This document shows positions 23,869-35,324 of a DNA stretch of 64,000 bases, in pieces. The notes under the pieces were generated by a model, which saw only the letters and a list, made by a program, of their open reading frames with translations, ran no database searches and had not been told where the DNA came from. The position numbers were made by a program, and so were the translations under genes. Each line of letters begins with the position of its first letter. Position 1 is the first letter of the stretch. Source of the stretch: Gymnopus androsaceus JB14 (taxonomy: Eukaryota; Basidiomycota; Agaricomycetes; Agaricales; Omphalotaceae); assembly GCA_009733575.1 (NCBI GenBank), contig ML769581.1, positions 27,731 through 91,730 of the forward strand, in the 5' to 3' direction.

Positions 23869-24811
23869 AATATTCAAATATTCAGGTCTCTACACGGACT
23901 CGGAAAACAGTATTGAACGGAGGTATGAACTTTCACGAAATTTCACGAAATAGTCCATTGTTCACTCGCGGTGTACACGCTTTCTGACAGGAGGTTTCTA
24001 GAGTGTTTGGCACTCCCGCAAGTAAGTATTCAAAGGTTATCGATCTTGACAAGGTCTTGTCTTGGTCCCGGAAGACGTGCCTTTCCTTCTGGTGTTCACC
24101 CCTCTATCTGATTCTATATTGGAAAGCATCCCAACGACCAACGCAGGAGTCTGTGTCCAGATAAGGGAGGCCTAGGGAAAGAGAAAACTCTTGCTCCCTG
24201 TATGCAAAGTGAAGTTCAGTGTACTGTTATCGGAAACATCCAATCTTCTTGGGATCGGATCGGATGATACATCAACGCAAGAGTTAGACTAAATCTTAAT
24301 CGATGAATGTTATCGGTGAAGCGACATTGAATATATCATCGCTGTCACTGTCTTGAATCACGAGCATGCTCGCTGACTTGAAGTTCTCTTTTTAGAGCTT
24401 GATGAAACAGATGAAAAAACATGAGGATCAATGGTAGAACAACATCAACACGTGAAGGCGCACGGTCAAAGCGATAAATACGGAACGTCAAGGTGTCAAA
24501 TTTGTTGTGATGTCGAGACATTTTAGATTCAGTGGAATCATAGGCTTACAGCTGCTGCCGAACGTACCAAGCTAAGCTATAGCATCTATAACATCGTTAT
24601 ATTAGGAAAGCGAGACGGTATGCTACTGACAGGCGGTAGTAGGGTGCACGAGAGAATGCGGAGGTGACGAATTAAAAAGATGATGTGAATGGCTATCCTC
24701 GTTAACAGATGTCAAAACGTCAGTATAATAGAGAGATATCGCAAAGAGTCCCAAGGTCCAAGGTTGGCCTGAAAAGCGAAGCAAAAGAAGAATGCAAAAT
24801 GGTACAAATGT
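23869..24811. other. Intergenic, nothing recognised
   Basis: No supported gene or repeat. The right part is the 3' UTR side of the chitin deacetylase gene. Confidence 0.4.
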
Positions 24812-26973
24812 TCAGAATAGCGAGTAAATCATGCCCAGAAACACTGGGAGTAGCAAAGTGTCGTATCCAAGGTTTTTCGCTCCGTTAGAGGAGGAGGCTG
24901 CCTCTCCATTTCCAGAGTCAGATGAAGCTGCTGATTCTGTTGCAGTCGAGGAGGCAGAGGAGGTTGTATTAGTAGGTGAGATCCTTGTACCATTAGCAAT
25001 CACTTGTCCCGAAATGTCTATAGGTGATGTGCATCAGTCACGATTTTTTTCAATCTATGTGAAGGACTTACATTCTTCGAATGTTGGTAATGAATAATTG
25101 GTTTCCACGTAAGGCTGAGTCTTGTTTAGGGAGACTCCGACTGGGACAATGTGCTTGTGATGCTGCATGAGATTTAATTCTTTAGTAAGGATATCGTATC
25201 ATACCTGGAAGGCAGCTTTGAGCTGAGGGTAGAACTAGAAGTGAATTAAATTAGAATCTTTTCCATCTGTTCAAAAAAAGATCGAAACTTGCATTGACAG
25301 CCTCAGACATCGTAAAGTTGTTCAACTCATGGGTTAATACGATTGCGCCAGTCTGGTAAAAAGCGGTCAGAGAAGTGAAGCAATGGAAAATATCTACCAA
25401 GTGCTCACATTACTAAACGTTCCATTGCTAGCCGTTTGAATGAAAGCTTGGTAGTTGGTGATCACGTCCTGGTCAGTGACAGCATCGGACCCACTACCAC
25501 CCACGTCGGCGTCCTCGCTAGGGTATAGGTAGTAGAGATGAGAGCTAGTGCGAGAAAGAGACTTTCAAACTCACGTATCATACTCCCACATGATCGTCTG
25601 TAATCCCAATCCGTGTGCAATGGCACGAACTCGATCATCGACATCGCCGTAAGGTGGCTGAAAAGTCAAATGTTATCTCGCGGCGGCTAAAGGATTAAAC
25701 TGGCAGACTTGCCCTCCAGCACGTAGGTGTGACGCCAACAGCAAGTTTGATCATTTGCATCTGGAACACTTTATGAATTTTGTTTTCTATAGAAGATGAT
25801 AGTCAACGCACAGCTAGAGCGTCAAGATTAGCGGGATTGGATCTCCAAGTTCAAAATTACGAAACTTACAGTACCACAACTCAGCAAAAACAGCTACGCT
25901 GGAGAATGTTGTCACTGGAGGAAACCAAGATAAGCCGAATAATTCGCTTAGACCCCTACGATTGAGTACGCACTGAGAGGATGAGACCAAGTATCTGCAA
26001 GTATGTTGAGTTACACGATGATGGAGGTTAAAGCCACTTCACTTACGAGCACATATTTCATGACCTAATCACATTTCATCCAAAAAATTATTGGGACGTC
26101 AATTATCTTGATTAATGTCATAACATACCATCAGCGAGAGCACGCTGGGCCTCGAGTGGCCAGTCTGCCACATTAGAGCCAATAAAGTAGAATGCTGTCG
26201 AAATCAAACGGTTCATGAGGTGATGGCTCGAGAAAAACTGGAAAAAGAAGAATACGTACTGGCTTTTTGATTTTGGCTTGCAAGATAATCGTAAAATGCA
26301 TTATGAGAGCAGTTTGGACCATCATCGAAACCATAACCGAGAGTTGAGGGCTTTAAGGGATGATTTTTAGGATCGCATCTGCATAATTAAGATAATGAAG
26401 ATGTACCTCGGGAGCGGCAGAAACATCAGGTGGAAGACCAGCTAATTTCGGAATTGTACACAGAGTGTCTGTCCACCAGCAGTCAGGATCGCTGTCGGGG
26501 TAGCTGCTGGGCGGAGGCTGGGTCTGTAGAACAAGTAAATGTAAGCATCAACCCATTTTACACAACTAGAAGATAATTACCTTCACGCTAATGTTTGTAG
26601 GGACACTACCCGATATCGAGTTCCACTTTGCTTGAGCCACAGTGTCGTTGGGAAGGATCGATGCGGCTTCCCATATTGGAGGGAAGGAGCTGATATGATT
26701 GTCCACAGGAGGATAATTATAAGCTGAACACTCCACATTAGGATCTGAGCGGCAGTCGATGTATTAGTAGTTGAAGTAGTCGAGAAAGTGGAAAAGAAGC
26801 ACACCTGTGATTGCAGCCTCTCCCTTCTCCGTCGTGCGGTCTACGGCACTGGTCTGAGCTACAGCACCGGTCTGAGCCACGGCGGGGGTCTGAGCGTCAG
26901 TAAGGCGAAAAAGACCGGCGACAGCCAAGGCCAGCGAAATTTGTCGAAGACGGAGAGCCATTGTATGCTGCAT
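24812..26973 (-). CDS. Chitin deacetylase, carbohydrate esterase family 4, probably GPI-anchored
   Basis: Converts N-acetylglucosamine units of chitin to glucosamine (chitosan) in the cell wall. There is an N-terminal signal peptide (MALRLRQISLALAVAGLF; a second ATG four codons upstream at 26973 is equally possible). The NodB-type domain shows the first metal/base motif in YGFDDGPNC, FYFIGSNVADWP, the zinc motif HTWSH, then MTTFSS, VTPTCWRAPYGDVDDRVR and a late TGAIVLTHELN. The C terminus is Ser/Ala/Thr-rich, with a hydrophobic end LLLPVFLGMIYSLF, typical of GPI attachment. The gene is cut into about ten short exons; HTWSH and MTT are on separate small exons. Its minus-strand neighbour is the ChAPs gene for chitin synthase traffic. 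Confidence 0.93.
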
Positions 26974-27383
26974 TCCAGAGACTACTCAAGGACCAAAGAT
27001 GATTTGGAACTAGGGAATGATTCCCTGGAGAGAGAAACGGAGGACATTTATACGAGCAGTTTTGCTACCGTTATGCGAAGTGGCTCAAAACGGCTTGATA
27101 CATGGGCCGTAATTACACAGGAGATTATACGGGTATCTTCCAAGCTGGTTTATTTGAGCATTGAGTAAACCTTGTGTAGATCGGTTGAATCTGGCCAGAT
27201 TTGTCGACATTGCAATTATGAGACTATAGCAACACAGTGTACGTCTGCTTGAGTTCAAGTCAAAGGTTGTTCAGGATACACCTAGTTTCCAAACATATAA
27301 CAGAGTAGAGTCGAAATAGCTAAAGAACGTACTTGAAAATCTTCAAATTCAAGCTGGGGAGAGATACTGGGCGGCAGTTGCCG

Positions 27384-28207
27384 TCATCCCGTCACCGTAA
27401 TTCGAGTTTCTTGAAAGTTCAAGGCACTACAGCATCTCTTTCGTAGGCCTACAACATTATTGAGTAAGAGATCGACAATGTCTGCTTGGTGTTCGGTCGA
27501 TAATGTCGGAACCTCGTCGCAGAACGAAGTCAGCGCGTCAATCAATGACTCATACCTGGAAGCTGAAGTTGCAGGCCATGACTTGGTAGCCAATTATAGA
27601 GCTCAGAGCTGTTATTCGACCTAAAATATTTAGGTTTCAGAGCTGAAACTAGTGGTACGGCCGAATTTATAAATATTACTTCAAGGATTGCGAATGACTA
27701 CGTACCGGGAGGCTTGAAATATTCACATACTGTTCGAATGGAGCTACGAATAGTCCATGCTACGGTGCCAAATTGCGTAACCAACGTAGTATAAAACGAC
27801 AATTAGACACGGAATGGAAGCTGATAATGCAAAAGACCATCAAGTCTTGACATCGTTCCAATTTGTCTGGATAGGCAGGCGGTATACCGTGCTAAAGGTT
27901 TCGTAAAATGGAATCACTACTTAGAATCGCCGCAGGGGACCAGTTTGGTACAAAGAGTGTGTGAGGGATGAGAGTGAGCCTGGGCCACGTTAGCGTGTCG
28001 ACAAGAATAACGAATATTTCGGCAGAAATGCAGTAAGAAAAAGAGGAGATCTGTCCGGCGGTCGGTATACCGTACATGGTTTTCAGAAATTGACTTTGAA
28101 AGCGTGAAGTACTTCGTAAAAACAGAGGCTTTAGCGCTAACAGTTCGGTCCATATCGTCGATGGCATAAGAGTAAAGCTCAAATCCCAATCCGCGGTGGT
28201 ACAACAT
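27384..28207 (-). other. Possible uncharacterised or decayed gene
   Basis: Two minus-strand open stretches, one from an ATG at 28207 (MLYHRGLGFELYSYAIDDMD) and one at 27593-27384 ending in VTG (LIDALTSFCDEVPTLSTEHQ), have protein-like composition. A frame-shifted stretch in the first carries hydrophobic segments (SYCISAEIFVILVDTLTW) that could be membrane helices. I could not connect them into a spliced gene. Bases 26974-27383 and 28208-28760 contain nothing recognised apart from promoter regions. Confidence 0.25.
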
Positions 28208-28760
28208 AATCAGGAGGGATGTAATGAGATTGAGATTGAGCGGAAAGGCGCAAAATGGCAGGAAGCATCAGAGGGTAACAGAGAGGAACTGTCTTGAGCT
28301 TGAAGAGCCTCGACGAAGTTTGAACTTCGGATAGCTCTCACAGCTCAAACTTTGGAAGGGAAGTTCGACCAACAGAAAGAGAGATACTTACTGGTTTAAA
28401 CATCCGAATAACTCACCGGCAGTTTTAGTCTCCTAAAGTTATTGCTAAACCGACGTGTAGCTCGGCTTGAAGAGCGCAAGTCGCCAGGCTTGCCGTTAGA
28501 ACCGGGGATGATTGCAGTGGCTACAGACTTTGCTATATTCTTTTCCGTTCAGCAAACGTCTTCACATTATCTATTCGCATAACAGGCGTTTGAAAAAAGC
28601 AATGAGAATCCGGGTTTAAGAATAAGTACTTTAGTTTAGGTGAAGCCTATGGAAAAGGAAAAGTAACATATAAAGTACCGCAACCACGAATATGAAGACG
28701 TCTACCGCACAGAGGTATCACAATGAGAAAAAAGGCGAAGAAAAAAAAAGAACAAAGGAA

Positions 28761-31690
28761 TCAGAAATCATATCCCTCAACTTTAAACGTCTTCCCATAT
28801 TGTAGATAACTGTCCAGGATCTTCAGGATCGAGTCGGGGAGGCCCATACTGATTAATGTATATGATATCTTAGCGTGTCCATGAATCTGGCCAAGCTTGA
28901 AAAAGGCACGGGCGATTTGCGTTGGGTACTAAGAGAGAGGAAGAGTTGAGAGTTGTCAAACGGAAAAGAGGATGAAGACTTACAGTCATCTCGGTATAAT
29001 CAGCCCACTGATACGCTGCCACTCGAATCGCAGTCTGAATCCCTCGTTGGATATCACCCTCCTCGGCATACATGTCCATAAGCTTCGCCCAGGGCTTTTG
29101 TGAGTATCGAGGTGTGTCCAGACAGCGCTGGTAAGCCTGAGGTAAGGAACGAACAAAACGAGGTGAGCGAATGTACATAAGACAAGAAAACATAACGTAC
29201 CTCCTTGGCTTCCTCCTTATGATGAAGTCTCATTCCAAGGTCCCCAAGGATCTCCCACTCCAAGCCCGTCTTGCGGTACGCTACATGCTGCGTCTTGAAG
29301 TGGGCGACTTCAGCGCGGAAGATCGTCCATACGCGGAGATCCTACAACGAAAAAAGATCAACAGGAAAAAACGAAAAACAGCGTTAAACAAACATACCTC
29401 GTATAAGACCATAAACAGATTATCCAACCATCGCTCACATAGTCTCTTATTGCTAAACGAGAACGACTCCTGTCCCTCCTGTCCTGCTCCTTGTGATTGC
29501 GTCATCGGGGAAGACGCTTCCTGTGCGTCCTTATCCTTATCCTCCTCGGCTCCAGCTGCAGCTAGCGCAGGTTTTTCCAACCCCGAAATATCTCGTGAAC
29601 CGTCAAATCCATTCGTCTTGGCGTCTCCATTGGCGTCTTTCGTCGCTCCCGTTGTAGGATTCCCATCCTCATCAAAGTCCCTATCAGACTCGGTCGAGAT
29701 TCGGATGGTGGGTATCGACCCTGCAGTAGGTTCTGGACCTAAACTGAGTTTTGAATTGGATGCTGCTGCTGTGTTCCCAGAGGCATTTCCCGCTGACACC
29801 ATCCAATGATCCTGATTTGCGCACACTATGCGGTGAAACCATCCCTCTCGTCGAAGCATCATCGTCCCCAGATGCATATCCATGATCCGCCAGCGTAGTC
29901 TCTTCTGATACAATCGAATCACGCACTGTCCCGTCTTCGTGAATTGCTTTTCCTGAACTAGGGCCTCCGCCGTTGGTAACAAAAGAAAAGTCTCCGTGGG
30001 TTTTTGCATACGGTACTCCTCCTCCATGACAAAGACGCTGCTCCGCGTCTTGAGGAGCTCATCCCAGCCGATTTGGGAGACGAGGCGGGTGAGGAGGGTG
30101 TAAGCACGGGCCCAAGTACCGCGGAGACCTGGGGCAGGGAGCCTTAGGAGAGCGGGGTCAGCCTAAGAAGGCAAAAAAACTTGGTCAATAATTACGAAGA
30201 TAAAAACATAATACATACCTCATCATCCTCCGTCTTAACCCTATCCGGTAAAATCTCCCCAATAGGTCTTTGAAACGGCAAATGCACTCTTGCAGGAGTC
30301 AGATTCCGATGAACGTCCCGACCGTTAAAGGTGAACATTGGACACGAGTTGAGGGTTAATAACGCAGACTCGAATTCACCCAAGTCGATCCAACACTCTG
30401 TTAGTTTTTCCCATGTAACGAATTCCGATGGGGCGCAGTTGACTGCCTGGCGCGCGAGCTTGACGGCCCAGTCGTGTTTGCCTTTTGAGCGAAGGAGATC
30501 GCACTGAGCGTGTAGAAGGGTGTAGGAAGATGGGGTTTGACGGATTGATGAGGCCATTATTTGGACGGCTTTTACTTCTTCGTCTAAATCGACAGTGTCA
30601 GATAGATGTAAAAGTAAGAGAATAGACAACGCACTCATGCCAATATAGCTCCTAGCTAAGAGACTAGCGACTTCGGGCTCTTTTACTGTAAGCTTTTCAA
30701 ATAGATTAGCAGCAGGTTGGTACCTGCCGCTGTCGCCGAAATACTTCATGATTCCCGCCGTTAAATGATTTGACACAACAGTGGCGACTTGGATTTCTGG
30801 GTCTGAGCCAACTTGCCAGCCTGGAATCGGGTTAACAAGAGATATCTGGTGGAGGAAAGGAGCGTACCTTTCAGAAAGAGGGCTTCTGCGGCTTGGAGGA
30901 AGCGTATCTCGCCATCTGGGCTGGTGATTGGGTCGAGTTTGCGGTAGGCATCGAGCCAGTAGTTGGGGTCGTCAGAGTAGAGGATGGATCGGAGAAGAGC
31001 AGAGACATAAGTTTCTTGCCATAATTCTGGGGTGGCATCATGTCTGTGTGGTATTGTGAGTGCAGCGTTGAGATTAGCAGAGTTGGACGCACCTTTCTCC
31101 TCGAAGATCGATTGCATACGCGTTTACACCACCAGGAATTTTAACGTCGACGCGAATGTCGACACGCGAAAAGGCATTGAAGCAGCTACTGAGCGTCAGC
31201 GTTTGATTTGGGCATAATGCTCAGCACACACCAGTAGCAGCCGTTCTTGACTTTCCAAGCGCTTCCTTTGCTGAACCAGGCGGAATTGTCTTCAATAGCA
31301 TAGGTAAGAGAGTTGATATAAGCTGCGAGAGAGGCTGAAGAGGAAGCGTCGACGCCAGAAATGTAGTGGTAAGACCCAAGCTATATGATATTCATTAGTT
31401 ATTCAAAGTCAAACGAATTGAACAACGCACATCTCGCTGTCCACTTCGCCCTGTACTCTTCACAACATGACACAAGTCTGGAGGCCCAAGTTCACGAAAT
31501 GTAGCTGCTTGAATTTTAGTATCCAGAGTTGGTCGAATTATAAAAGTTACGCACAGAGTGCTTCCGTTCGCGCGGTTAGAGATTCTCCCAAATCGACCTG
31601 ATAAATATTGTTAGATTATAACTTGCAGAAATGCATCCAACATCGCACCTCGAATAGCTCTGGAAGGTCTTTGAATGACGCTTCCGCCAT
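28761..31690 (-). CDS. ChAPs family protein (Chs5-Arf1-binding, BCH1/BUD7-like)
   Basis: Cargo-binding subunit of exomer, the coat that carries chitin synthase and other membrane proteins from the trans-Golgi to the plasma membrane. The start MAEASFKDLPELFE is followed by many short exons. Recognisable stretches: FRELGPPDLCHVVKSTGR, TPELWQETYVSALLRSILY, YQPAANLFEKLTVKEPEVAS, QTPSSYTLLHAQCDLL, WVKLARQAVN-type TPR repeats, PRLIGEILP-like RPIGEILPDRVK, CVIRLYQKRLRWRIMDMHLG, GLEWEILGDLGMRLHHKEEA and YSQKPWAKLMDMYAEEGD. The C terminus is KTFKVEGYDF. A Gly/Ala/Asp-rich insert (near 29500-29800) is probably a disordered loop. Such proteins are about 700-900 residues, which fits the span. It lies 1.8 kb from chitin deacetylase in the same orientation. 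Confidence 0.92.
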
Positions 31691-32940
31691 TCCCTTGTAG
31701 AATAAGTCTTTTGAAGGATATCAAAGTTTGGGTCAGGGCGACAACACGTCGTAATGTTGTTTGGACTTGATTGGCATTGCCTTCCGACATCTCTTCCGCT
31801 TCTTCCTTTACAGTACTGTCACGAAGTGCTTGCGATGCTCATTTACTGGCCTTCAACGAACTTTTCAGTCCCAATCTTGTTCTGGATTCTGCCGGAACTT
31901 CTAACGATATCACTTCAAACTCCAATTCACTCATAATACAATCTTACTAGCCATGGATCCGGAGAAGCCACTACAGTCAGAATCTGGTGAGAATTACGCC
32001 CTAAAATCATCTTACTGTCCTATACTGATCAATTAATCCTTGCTTCGTCTCAGAAGCTTGAAGACTCCGTAGGAGAACAAGTTCATTTGGTGAATGAATC
32101 GCTTGGCTGCAAGGGCTCAAGCTCGAGAACTAAAAGGGGACTATTTGTATACTGATGCGCACTTGATGCAATTACAGCAAAGACTTTGACTTCCAGTTGG
32201 CCGAACTCGGAATCGTATGAAACGCTTTGCCCTTGGTTAACACGTGGCTTCATTTCGAATCTTTCGGGTCCAACCAATACTACCCTCCTGCTTTGAATCT
32301 CGGGGTCAGATATTATTTGAAAGTTCCAGAAATGGAAATTACTAAAACTAAATTTCATAGTGCCAGTTGGGACAGGAACGAATGGTCTGCTTGTCTAAAG
32401 CCAGTTAACCTCCTGAGGCTGGTCCTCCTCTCTATGCAATGATCTGTTTACATATTCTGAGCAGAATGTTTCTTTACCTCCTCCGATACTGATTCTTCTT
32501 TGAACAGGACCATCGACAATAAATATCTACCTTGGAATGAACGGAGCGTTGAGCGCAAGATATGGCATGGGATTAGCCAAATCTTCCGAGTATTGATGTC
32601 ACTATTTTCTGGGCCTCTGGCGCTTTCGAAAAATTCCTGACCAACGAAAAACGCGACTAGTACATAACGAGCGCCGCTGTTAGCTCTCCGCTAGAAGCAG
32701 CCAGCATCAATTTTGCTCACTCAGGCTTCACTGTCTGTACTTGGTGTGTAATGGGCTAAGGGGGCAATTTGACGATTCTCAAAGTGAGTTCAAGTTGCAC
32801 TCGTGTCGTTTCTTGGCTCTATGATTGCCCACTCATACATCCTTTGTCTTTCAATCCACTAACGGTAAAACTATTCTTATTCGCAAGCGCAGCATTTTGT
32901 TTCTTCAACGTAGTCGAAGCTCCATCAAAATCTATTTGGA
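31691..32940 (-). other. Mostly intergenic, one weak small open frame
   Basis: The only protein-like stretch is a minus-strand frame at 32358-32083 that opens MKFSFSNFHFWNFQ and contains YDSEFGQLEVKVF. It has no recognised domain and no clear gene partner, so it may be chance or a remnant. On the plus strand, an ATG near 31952 (MDPEKPLQSES) is followed by a good donor, but the second exon stops at once. No repeat was seen. Confidence 0.2.
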
Positions 32941-33736
32941 TCACCAGTATTTCTCTACATTCTTTGCTAGACGACCCCATCGTCCATCGTTGATCTCAAG
33001 GATCTCCTTGTATTCCGTACTATCAGGTCCGAAGAATGTCTTGGCCGCAAGGATGAAGCTTGCAAGGATGAAATCCGCGTATGAAGGAGTATCACCCATA
33101 ACCCAAACATCTTCCTTCCTGAACCATGCAGCAACAGTCCCCAACTCTGCTTTCCAGTTGTTCCACGCAACCACCCTTGCCTCATCCTTAAGGCGTAGCT
33201 CCTCAAGTGTCATTCCATACACCGCCTCGTACTTGGTACGGAAGAACACTGAACTGGGGGGGTTGGTTATCAGCGGTACGGTAGGTACGACGAAGGGGAA
33301 GAATGCTTTGAGCTTAGGGTAGAACGCATCTCGGAAAGCAGCCTGAAGAGCGTGACTACCTTCGGGGAGGAGGCGCGGGGTGTCGGGGTAGGTTTTGTCA
33401 AGATATTCGACAATGTGAACAGACTCGGATAGTGCAATGCCGGTGGAGTCGTCGACAATCATAGGGAGCGTGTACTCGGGATCACCGTTGAGCTTCTTGC
33501 CCGTAGGCTTTACGCCGAGCTTTTTGGCAATGCCTTCGAGGTCAGGATATTCGATCCAGATGGTCTTGAACTCAAGACCCTTGTAGTTAAGACTGTATCT
33601 ATCATTGAAATTTAATTAGAACTGGCCATGGCGGTGAAGACAAAAAAAATGGCGCAACTAACCTGATTTTCCGCACAAATGAGTTCCAGGTCACTCCCTT
33701 GGTGCCCTTCCAGTCAAAGTCGTACAGAGTGAGCAT
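32941..33736 (-). CDS. Glutathione S-transferase, fungal cytosolic type
   Basis: Conjugates or transfers glutathione in detoxification. Two exons (33736-33663 and 33598-32941) give 243 residues. The thioredoxin-like N domain starts MLTLYDFDWKGTKGVTWNSF and includes KIRYSLNYKGLEFKTIWIEYPD, the cis-Pro segment YTLPMIVDDSTG and ALSESVHIVEYLDKTYPDT. The helical C domain ends with WVMGDTPSYADFILAS and NVEKYW. The N-terminal Trp-rich start and KTIWIEYPD resemble basidiomycete GSTs of the FuA or etherase-related classes; the class is inference. The upstream 330 bases contain a duplicated promoter segment. Confidence 0.93.
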
Positions 33737-33737
33737 G

Positions 33738-34070
33738 TTGGGTAGAGATAGAAAAGCTTTGGTGAATGTGATGAAGGAGTTGTTTCCATATGGAGTAGCT
33801 TTTATACACCTCTCAAGCCGTTACAAGTCCGAATCCAAGTAATTGTTGTCAGCGTATGACCAAATTTGGTCGGCGACCTTCAGCGACTTACCACCTTTTT
33901 GTCAGCGTATGTGTTGGGTAGAGATAGAAAGACTTTGCGGTGTGATTGTGATGAAGGAGTTGTTTCCATATGGAGTAACTTTTGTACGCATTGTCAGGCC
34001 GTTACAGTCTCGAACCCGGTAATTTTTGTCCGCGTATATAGACGAAAGTTGGTCAGCGACATTCAGACTG
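33738..34070. repeat. Tandem duplication of the GST upstream region
   Basis: Two copies of about 165 bases, roughly 33738-33900 and 33909-34070. Both contain TGTTGGGTAGAGATAGAAA, GATGAAGGAGTTGTTTCC, ATATGGAGTA and a GGTCAGCGAC/GGTCGGCGAC end. Divergence is modest and includes small indels. Each copy places a TTTTATAC/TTTTGTAC-like box at the same spot. Confidence 0.85.
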
Positions 34071-34288
34071 TCAAGCACATTTGAGCACATCAACCAGACT
34101 GAACAAGTCGGGTGCTTGGAACGTTTTCAATAAGATGATGCTTATATATTTGCTTAGTGTTTGCAGCGGTGGCAATAGGAAAGCGGCCGTGGTGGGGCAC
34201 TTGAGTGCCGCTGGAAGAATTGTGTGTCATAGAGTACTGGAAAAGCGCAACGGGTAAGTAACGATGAATACATAGATCAACAAATGAG

Positions 34289-34600
34289 TGGAATGCTCTC
34301 ACCTCTCCGCGCTCTACCAAAGCAATGTGGCGACCGTCTACAAGCAGTCAGTGACCTTCAAAGTCATTGGAAAATCGTGAAAGACATACAGAAGAAGTAG
34401 GCGCGGTGATAAGTACTCGGGTCAACGCAGTTCGTCATAAACACAATGAACAGGGAAAAAAGCCTGAGAGCGCATGAGGGGAGGTTGGAGTAGTACAGCA
34501 TTGGAAAAGAAAAATTTAGAGGGATTGAATGCCAGGAGTTAGGCTGATTATCAGCTTAACGAACACCAGGTTCTTGTTGGGGTGTATTGATTTGCTCGCT
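34289..34600 (-). pseudogene. Decayed copy of promoter and exon 1 of the secreted-protein gene at 3047
   Basis: Minus-strand reading begins with MRSQAFSLF at about 34475, against MRSQAFFAAL in the parent. The sequence then diverges and carries an insertion, and resumes with ALVERGE before a GT donor, the parent having ALAERGQ at the same place. Upstream, GCCAGGAGTTAGGC and CTTAACGAACACCAGGTT match 3160-3197. No later exons of the parent are present. The fragment lies next to the GST promoter duplication. Confidence 0.8.
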
Positions 34601-35324
34601 GGTATTTATACTGGTTGAACGAAGCTGAGCAGAGTCGCCGGTGCATGCTATAGGGCTGCAAGGAAGGAAATATACTTCGGGACAGAGTGGTTCTCGAGCT
34701 GAATATCCGTTATGTATCCGTCAAACGGTGATACCTGTACATACTCCTGTACGTACACCAATGGCCCATCATCGCTGCAAATTGACTCAACAGCTGGCAG
34801 TAGCATTCATCTAGCCGCCAATGCACACAAATTCTACTGTTTGGAAATTGAAATCCCCCGATCTCATCGTAAACTTATCTCCGTCGAAAGTAAACGCGAT
34901 AAATAAAGTCGGTTTATGCCAAGTTCTGCCTTTAGCATAAGAATCTTATCGTATTTTTTCCCTTTCGTGGTTTGGATAGCATCCATCTTCAACCTGCAGG
35001 ATACGTGCATTGCGCGATACCACACCGACTCGAATGGACTTGAAGCCGCTGAACGATGAACGGTATTGACGTACCCAGCTGGCACGGTAATTAAAGCGGC
35101 TATGGGGGAAACAGAGCTGTTGCGAGGCAGCGATTTTATTTTCTATGAGCAAGATGATCTGCATCTCATAGCCTGAAAGGTGGAGGAGACGCGTCCACAT
35201 ATGTACATATGGATAACGAAAAATCCGATCAAACAATCACCAACAGAGAACGACCTGATTATAATTCGAAGGTGATAACTTAAGTTTACCAATAACTTGA
35301 ATTATTACAGGTCCAAATCCATGG
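34601..35324. other. Intergenic, nothing recognised
   Basis: Only short frames without features. The right end is the 3' UTR side of aminopeptidase P. Confidence 0.4.

Noticed and set aside
27880..28075. Palindromes CGGTATACCG occurring twice, possible element ends
   Set aside because: The matching part is only ten to twelve bases and self-complementary; flanks do not agree, so no element can be defined.
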